Positions 6,320 to 6,577 of a DNA stretch of 6,577 nt are shown here, in pieces. A program made the position numbers and the translations under genes. Positions within the stretch are counted from its first letter, which is position 1. Every line of letters starts with the position of its first letter. Below the pieces are notes generated by a model. It made no database searches and was not told where the DNA came from. It saw only the letters and a program-made list of their open reading frames with translations. The DNA is from Anaerolineales bacterium (GTDB lineage: Bacteria; Chloroflexota; Anaerolineae; Anaerolineales; UBA4823): contig JAQUAE010000105.1 of the NCBI GenBank assembly GCA_028687395.1, positions 1-6,577 of the forward strand, written 5' to 3'.

Positions 6320-6367
6320 TAGGAGTTACGCAGTTTAAGGGTCCTCTCACCAACTGCGTAAGTCCTA
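6320..6367. repeat. Near-perfect 16-bp-arm inverted repeat between the transporter and HTH genes
   Basis: The left arm TAGGAGTTACGCAGTT (6320-6335) and right arm AACTGCGTAAGTCCTA (6352-6367) are reverse complements except for one position (G6325 against G6362). They flank a 16-nt spacer. No T-tract follows on the + strand and only a poor one on the - strand, so it is not a good intrinsic terminator. It could be a remnant or miniature mobile element reduced to its terminal repeats, a dispersed hairpin repeat, or an operator for the gene at 6394. I see no convincing target-site duplication. Confidence 0.8.
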
Positions 6368-6369
6368 AA

Positions 6370-6375
6370 TAAAAT
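6370..6375 (+). promoter_or_regulatory. Possible -10 element of the HTH gene
   Basis: TAAAAT is one base from the -10 consensus and lies 3 nt after the inverted repeat. No good -35 is present; at 17-nt spacing it would fall inside the repeat's spacer and right arm. An in-frame ATG at 6382 follows after exactly 6 nt, the same geometry as radA, which raises the option of a leaderless start there. AT-rich sequence makes chance matches likely. Confidence 0.3.
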
Positions 6376-6393
6376 GAATAAATGGAGCGGGTT

Positions 6394-6577
6394 ATGTCGT
6401 CTGAGTGGTTGAGGCTGAGCGAAGCGGCAGCAATTCTAGGGGTGCATCCAGGGACGGTGCGCAGTTGGTCTGACAAGGGCGTCCTTCCTGTGCACCGCAC
6501 GCGCGGCGGGCACCGCCGCTACCGGCGAGCTGAGGTGGAGCTATGGGTACAGTCCCAGCGGGCTAACGCGGCGAGCG
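6394..6577 (+). CDS. MerR/excisionase-type helix-turn-helix DNA-binding protein, N-terminal part, 3' partial
   Basis: Sixty-one codons are visible before the right edge cuts the gene. Residues 5-52 form a winged HTH of the MerR/excisionase (HTH_17) type. WLRLSEAAAILGVHPGTVRSW (5-25) gives the helix-turn-helix, KGVLPVHRT (28-36) the turn into the wing, GGHRRYRRAEVELW (38-51) the basic wing and the following helix. Such domains occur in MerR-like regulators, phage and plasmid excisionases and BldC-like proteins, and the missing C-terminus decides which. ATG 6394 is preferred because GGAG (6384-6387) lies 6 nt upstream. An in-frame ATG at 6382 would add MERV and would need leaderless initiation. 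The inverted repeat just upstream may be its operator, but that is only positional inference. A regulatory role is likely; target and effector are unknown. Confidence 0.82.
   Translation, partial: MSSEWLRLSEAAAILGVHPGTVRSWSDKGVLPVHRTRGGHRRYRRAEVELWVQSQRANAAS

Noticed and set aside
6320..6367. The inverted repeat as a bidirectional intrinsic terminator
   Set aside because: The + strand continues with an A-rich run, not T. On the - strand the following bases are only mildly T-rich, and the 16-nt loop is large.

Overview
This is a GC-rich bacterial window with every gene on the + strand. It is almost entirely housekeeping in character. The gene set is: a ribosomal-protein-S1-like gene cut by the left edge, clpC, radA, a PucC/BCD-family transporter, and a helix-turn-helix gene cut by the right edge. 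The combination suggests a member of the Chloroflexota, perhaps Anaerolineae-like. That assignment is inference from gene order and protein style; there is no rRNA or other marker here to prove it.

Layout. 1-621 is the C-terminal part of an S1-repeat protein with a long Glu/Ala/Pro tail, followed by an intrinsic terminator (661-684). 622-877 is a 256-nt leader region for clpC with candidate promoters, a small hairpin (803-818) and a strong Shine-Dalgarno that selects a TTG start. 878-3373 is a complete ClpC AAA+ unfoldase, closed by a textbook terminator (3394-3428). 3452-4876 is a complete RadA; its ATG lies 6 nt after a perfect TATAAT and has no Shine-Dalgarno, so its mRNA is probably leaderless. 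4877-4994 holds a good promoter and a 5'-end hairpin for the next gene. 4995-6299 is a 12-helix MFS protein of the PucC (bacteriochlorophyll delivery) family. 6300-6393 contains a 16-bp-arm inverted repeat (one mismatch). From 6394 to the right edge runs the N-terminus of a MerR/excisionase-type DNA-binding protein.

How they fit together. clpC followed by radA is the order known from Bacillus (ctsR-mcsA-mcsB-clpC-radA-disA). Here the regulator and adaptor genes are missing upstream, disA is not downstream, and each gene looks like its own transcription unit. ClpC would feed proteins to ClpP, and RadA would process recombination intermediates; both are stress and maintenance functions. The transporter and the HTH gene have no evident functional link to them.

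I see no CRISPR array, tRNA, rRNA, transposase, toxin-antitoxin pair or defence system. The points most worth a second look are the leaderless radA, the inverted repeat at 6320-6367, and a photosynthesis-associated transporter family with no photosynthesis genes in view.
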